From: Strongylocentrotus purpuratus | Lineage: Eukaryota > Echinodermata > Echinoidea > Camarodonta > Strongylocentrotidae | Assembly (NCBI RefSeq): GCF_000002235.5 | Contig: NW_022145613.1 | Location: 15,577,883-15,641,882 of the forward strand | Reading direction: 5' to 3' | DNA: 64,000 bases | Shown: piece after piece, positions 59,223 through 64,000 of the stretch | Numbering within the stretch: position 1 is the stretch's first letter | Layout of the letters: every line of letters begins with the position of its first letter | Translations under genes and position numbers: made by a program | Notes under the pieces: generated by a model | Databases searched by the model: none | What the model saw: only the letters and a program-made list of their open reading frames with translations | Told to the model about the DNA's origin: nothing

Positions 59223-60693
59223 TCAAATTAGCAACAACGAGTTATTACCGATTGATCAAAATATAAACATTTATTGTGAAGATGATACCGTCGGCTGGAC
59301 CTCTGTGTATAATAAAAGAAGCATTAGAAATTCTATTAGTGTTAATTTTAAAGTACGAAGCATGTATACAAATATTATAACTTGATTGTTTTGCTAAGTG
59401 ATGGGGGATGCATCACGCTTCTTTAACATGCAGTCATATTAAAAGCAGCCATTCGCCTTCTTCCAGCATGTCCAACGTGTAAAAATTCAATATCTAGGAT
59501 GACCCGTACATTTCAACACTTTTTTCATTCAAAGTTATACTTTGTTCAACAAATTTTCGTCCAGAAGCTTGTTATTCTCGCACATCTCATAATCAATTTT
59601 TCTATAATCTGTTAATACTTTGAAATATATTATAAAGTAAAGATTTATTGTACTGAATCTATGAATTTACAGCTGCTCAAAAGTTTCATCTACAAAAAAC
59701 AAAAAAGATTATCAAATATAAAAGATGTGTTCTACAATACGTGCCTTGTAAGATGTGATAATTCAGCTAAATGTACAAAACCTCAAATTTACAGCGTAGT
59801 TTCAGCAAAGATCAATTTTATACAAACATCTACAATTCGTTTCACTTCACATCCCTTTTTAAATTGTATTTATCTTTGTAAACGAAATTAATTAACGAAT
59901 TGATTTCTTCCTAGACAGTCAAAAGATCGAAAGGCACAACATTAATATATCATCAGGTAAAAATAATACATTGGCAAAGGAATATATTCAACTTCAATTC
60001 AGGCAACTAGATAAAGGCTACTTATTTTCAAGGTTAAAGTGATACAGAATCAACATCAACACACGATTTTAATCCAAAACAAAGTTAAATAAAGCATTCA
60101 CTCATTTTTTAATTACAATTTCAAATGATCTTTGTTTGGTCTCCTAAATTCACATTTAGATGGTTCATATTAAAAGCGATTGGGAAAATAAGCCCATTCA
60201 TTTCTTCAAATGCAATATGCATTTTCATCTACCACTTGCCTGTTTACATATTGTTCGTTCTGTAATATCCAGTGACGGCGTTTCCATAATATTAAACCTG
60301 TTTTAACTGGATTGATGACCATTTGTGACTGACATTAAAGTTGAGAAGTTCGTTGCTGCTTTTTGTTACTTACTTACGTTTGTTGTTGTTGATTGTGTTG
60401 TTCTTTCAATAGATCTTTCTATGCAGTCATCAAGAGAAATAACTTGATGTCCAGCCCCGTAATCAATGTAAGAAAAGGGTTCCTTATTTCTAACGCGGGA
60501 GGAATGATGGAGTGGGGGGGGGGGGAAGAAAGTCAGCCTCACGTAATAAACACTTATCTTACCTTCATCCCACAGCACTAGACGATATAATATAGTTTAT
60601 GATGTTATTTCATTTAAGCTACGCCACTCCACCCGTCAATTATATATTTTAAGGGGATGTGATACGAAGATGATGTAACCAAGAGGGTAAAAT

Positions 60694-61548
60694 GGGCCGT
60701 ATTCATAAAACTAGAAAAAGCCTTGCAATTGTTGGCAAACAGCTGGAATGACGCTCTTCTTGCTGGAATAATAAGTAACTTCTTGCTTGAGTAATTGTTT
60801 CATCATCAAGTACTGATTTGACGTGGCTTGAATTTTAATGATCCTGTCAGGATATCATGACCAATTTTGCGCTTCTATCAAACTAGATCTGCCGTTAATT
60901 TTGCATATTTTTTTTCCCCACATGTTATATATTATTTACCAATTGAAGAAATTGAATAAAAGAGATGTCAAATTATGAACACGGTTTAGAACCCAAACTA
61001 CTCTCTTTAGAATATTTAAAAGTTTGTGGGGATTACCTACTTTTTCTCTCAAAGGCATCGTTTAACAAATTAAATGTTAAATCTGAGATGCACGCCCTAC
61101 GTGTTATCAGTGTATGTGATATGGTGTAATATTGAAGCCTTAAACAAAATTTGCGCCTCAAAATGATCAAGAAGCTCCCAAAAAAGGATAAATCTTTGAG
61201 TGACCGGTTTTCCCATACTCGTTTTCCCTAATAGACTGTAGTGTTATGACAACCGTTAGGAAAACGCAAAATTGGTTTCGATTTCCAATCATAAATATCT
61301 TGATAATGAGACAGGCGATCGGCTTGTAAAAGTCATGGGGTTCCTGACTGACCTTAGGTTTATAAGTATGATTACAGCATTAGATAAATCCAGGATTTTG
61401 TTTCAGAAGCTGAGACAAAGTTACAAGAACCCTTAAATGTCTGTGTGTCTCGGAATAGGCTTGCATTCTTTTTTCAAACATTTAGCTATTGTTTGTTATT
61501 CCAAATGTACGTATGTGCATGTAACTGCTAGTTTTACAAATACAACCC
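60694..61548. mobile_element. MITE abutting the copy 5 stop codon, with an insertion
   Basis: Same termini as the other copies, lengthened by about 390 bp of unrelated sequence at 61046-61437. Confidence 0.6.
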
Positions 61549-61563
61549 ATTTTCTTAGCACAT

Positions 61564-63971
61564 TTAAGCCACCACCTCGCCAGGTTTGGTCTGTGCAGAA
61601 GCTGCTTGTTGGTTGTACGGGGGAATAGGAGCCTGGTTGTACCGGGCACCAGGAGCTTGAGTGTAGGGAGCTGGAGCAACAGGCTGGTCAGCAGGGGAAT
61701 ACGCCTGCTGAACGTTGTATGTGGGAGGGACCTGAACGATTCCCGCCGGCTGATTGTACTGGCCTGTGTAGCGACAATGTAAATGTAAGGAATTAGAAGT
61801 ATACCGACCACATTTTAAAGATTGTTGTTTACCCACGATTGTTGTTTACCTAAGATTGTAAAAAAATGAAATCCCTTTTAGCTGTGATCTTACCAGTAAT
61901 CGGGTTGAATTGGTAGTTTTCAGTGTCACCGTGTTTTCTAATTCCACAATGCTTTGGGACATATGGGACTCAAAATTAAACTTGCCCAAATTTCACCAAA
62001 ATTCAGCATTTTAATTAAAGAGGTTTACCAAATGTTTAGGTACAAATAAATTCCATACAGACATTTAATACAATTGATAGGTAGATGAATCAATTACCAT
62101 GAATGTACATTTGTCTATCTTTAAATTCAATGTGAGTGTTTCTTAATTCTACCGAAAACCATAATTTCTTTTCGGGACATTTCAGTAAGATCGTACACGT
62201 TTATATTAATGTGTATGAGACTAAGTATTTATCATTTCAGCTGGTTGAACATTTCAAATATCACACGATCTATACTCTTGTTAACTTTGCTCTGATACTC
62301 CTAGTGTCACAGTCTGTACTTCCTTTCGTTGGAATTCCTTTATGAATTAATTAATGAAACTATCATGTTTGTTCTCAAGTAACTATAAATTGACAAGTAA
62401 ACAAACACACTAACAATCTTTATCTACATACCTGCTGTCACAACCATTGGAGATGTCTGTTGGGTGTACTACAAAGGAAATTGAAACAATTGAAATACAT
62501 GTAGGATGAAAAACAAATAATGAAATTGACCCTATCTAATTTTGTATAGTTGACAATACATTTGATCAACTAATACGCTGTTGGACAGCATTATTCTGGC
62601 TACACCTGCCGCTGAAGCGATTATCGTGTGATCATGGCAAGGAATACATTCTATCAGGTACATATTAATTAGTAAAAAATGTTTATTTGTGTCTTGCCAC
62701 ATGCCATTGGTACCATGTAGGGTCGCTCATATCAATTCGCAAATGATGTCTTTTGGTAGTATTAAATGTCTGGTGTGCCATGCAAGGGGCTCGAACCCGC
62801 GACCTTTGTGGGTTCGTAGCTCCAGTGAAGACATACTTCTTGACTGCTATACTCAATCATATTATACTGGAAATGGTACCCCCAAAAAGTACTTAGACAT
62901 TTTCTTTTACCTATATCTACTCTTTAAAATAAGGTCTTATTTCACCGTCTAGTCAAATGGGGGTCTGCACACAGTTTTGGACGTGACGGGTATGAAGATT
63001 ATGGTATTGACTGAAGAAAACAATTCCGCTGAAATATGCTAACTAGCAGAAGAAATCCCTGCCATCCAAAGACATATTTGTAACGAGCAGAGAGAAATAG
63101 CAATTAGAAATAGTAATTGGTATACAGACGTTTATCAAACTTCAAAATGTCAAGATTTTTTTTTTTAAATGAATAAATAATTATAGGCATTTATATAGCG
63201 CCTTCTATCTAGACAAGTTTATTCCGAGGCGCACAAGAAAAATTGAAAGATTAAAATAGTTTAAACGAGTGTCATAGTGCCAAGTACAGGTATTGTTAAA
63301 AAAAGATGAGATTTCAGCTTAGATTTAAAGGTCTCTAAGAAGTTATGATTCTTAGATTTAATGGTAAATTATTCCATAGAGAAGGTACTGCAGCTGAAAA
63401 TCATAAGAAGATGATGGTGTGATGATCTTAGACTACGAGCTGGTGTATAAGACATAACAATATTTTGTAAATAGTTTGGTGCCACTCCATTTACAACCTT
63501 CCAATGTGAGGAAGTGGATTTTGAATTCGAAGCGCTTGCGGATTGGCAACCAGTGCAGCTTTTTGAGAACAGGAGAAATGTGATCATATTTAGATATTTA
63601 GATTGTGTGAAGTAATTTTGAAAAGAATAGCATGCCACCTTGACCTTCGCTCACGATTGATTTGTTCTTCCCGGGGAGCGTCTCTTTAAACCAAAAGAGT
63701 GGAATCCGCTCCAAGTATACGTGGTTGAATTACTCTTTAGACAATGGATTCGAAGGAAAGGAAAAAATAATGCTACTCTTCACAAAATTGGCTGTCCAAT
63801 CCTGTCTATCTAGGTGGGGGTTCAACAAATACTCACCAGAGTGGTGGCGGTTTGTGAAGACGAGTTGCAACAGGCCATGCCACCACAGCAGTAAGCTGAA
63901 GCCACAATGGCTACAATCATCTCGATCAGGCCAAGGATGGCCAACAGAGAGTCCGATGCGATGCCTCCCGC
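61564..63971 (-). CDS. MS4A/CD20-like membrane protein, copy 5, partial (last three coding exons)
   Basis: Only the 3' half is in the window: exon 4 at 63837-63971, exon 5 at 62432-62468 and exon 6 at 61564-61763. Lengths and phases are those of the other copies (135, 37 and 200 nt). Exon 4 starts AGGIASDSLLAILGL and holds membrane segment 4 with the conserved CCGGMAC motif, here followed by C as in copy 4. Exon 5 reads YTQQTSPMVVTA. Exon 6 begins QYNQPAGIVQ, keeps a PPTY version of the PPxY motif, has three degenerate 8-residue repeats and ends GEVVA. Exons 1-3 should lie just beyond position 64000. Intron 4 contains the tail of a LINE (63180-63610). No frame break is seen in the visible part. 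Confidence 0.78.
62779..62858 (-). repeat. tRNA-like SINE head in intron 4 of copy 5
   Basis: Best-preserved member: GGTCGCGGGTTCGAGCCCC on the minus strand, with a GTATAGCAGTCAAG A-box region. Confidence 0.5.
63180..63610 (-). mobile_element. LINE 3' fragment in intron 4 of copy 5
   Basis: The minus strand encodes KVVNGVAPNYLQNIVMSYTP and ARSLRSSHH, the C-terminal pattern of CR1/L2/Rex-type reverse transcriptases, with frame breaks on either side. It ends in GGCGCTATATAAATGCC, a common LINE tail in marine invertebrates. Unit 4 has the empty site. Confidence 0.65.
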
Positions 63972-64000
63972 CTGTTTATCATTCATTCATTTATTCATGC

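Larger units (their letters stand above)
57910..64000. repeat. Tandem segmental duplication, unit 5 (partial)
   Basis: Homology starts abruptly at about 57910, equivalent to about 15250 in unit 2, and continues to the window end. It has an uninterrupted polypyrimidine tract, lacks the old inverted-repeat block between about 59590 and 59620, and has about 390 extra bases at 61046-61437 inside the 3' MITE. Nucleotide differences and the CC after MAC in exon 4 place it nearest to unit 4. Confidence 0.75.

Noticed and set aside
62779-62858. Functional tRNA gene in intron 4
   Set aside because: The B-box is good, but acceptor and D stems do not pair convincingly, and the five copies share the surrounding roughly 350 bp, which fits a SINE.

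Overview
The window is animal nuclear DNA: AT-rich, no operons, very short exons with GT-AG introns, dense small transposons, and retroposed LINE and SINE pieces. No gene gives a species. The mix of MITEs, tRNA-derived SINEs and a CR1/L2-like LINE, together with the gene family, suggests a marine deuterostome invertebrate, most likely an echinoderm. That is inference.

The backbone is a tandem array of five copies of one gene, all on the minus strand. Each sits in a homologous unit of about 12-15 kb. Spliced by eye, the exons give a 278-308 residue protein with a Tyr/Pro-rich N-terminus, four membrane segments and a long Pro/Tyr/Asn/Gln-rich cytoplasmic tail. The membrane core matches the MS4A/CD20-like family. 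Exons (minus strand, 5' to 3') are about 267, 57, 132-168, 135, 37 and 200-296 nt. All introns are phase 0 except the last, which is phase 1. Copy 1 is at 5901-11333, copy 2 at 21463-25708 (one-base frameshift in exon 3), copy 3 at 36264-40522, copy 4 at 46645-52933, and copy 5 at 61564-63971, running off the right edge. The copies differ mainly in two places. One is a Tyr/Gly-rich extracellular loop. The other is an 8-residue tail repeat present 7, 4, 3, 5 and 3 times.

The spacer on the 3' side of each gene holds, in the same order, a decayed exon-like pair, a polypyrimidine tract, an old inverted-repeat block, a short conserved minus-strand reading frame, and a roughly 0.5 kb MITE ending about 15 bp from the stop codon. 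A tRNA-like SINE lies in intron 4 of all five copies. These pieces therefore predate the duplications.

Later insertions order the duplications. Copies 2 and 3 share a Tc1/mariner-like element inside the polypyrimidine tract that copies 1, 4 and 5 lack, so they are the youngest pair. Unit 3 then gained a 1.84 kb unclassified insertion, a Helitron-like element and a local tandem duplication. Unit 1 gained three hAT-like elements and two long palindromes. Unit 4 gained a 1.9 kb expansion of intron 1 and a 0.67 kb MITE. Between units 4 and 5 lies about 4.9 kb of unrelated DNA with a broken LINE (53300-54795). I found no rRNA, CRISPR array or functional tRNA gene. Exon limits were read by eye and need transcript confirmation.
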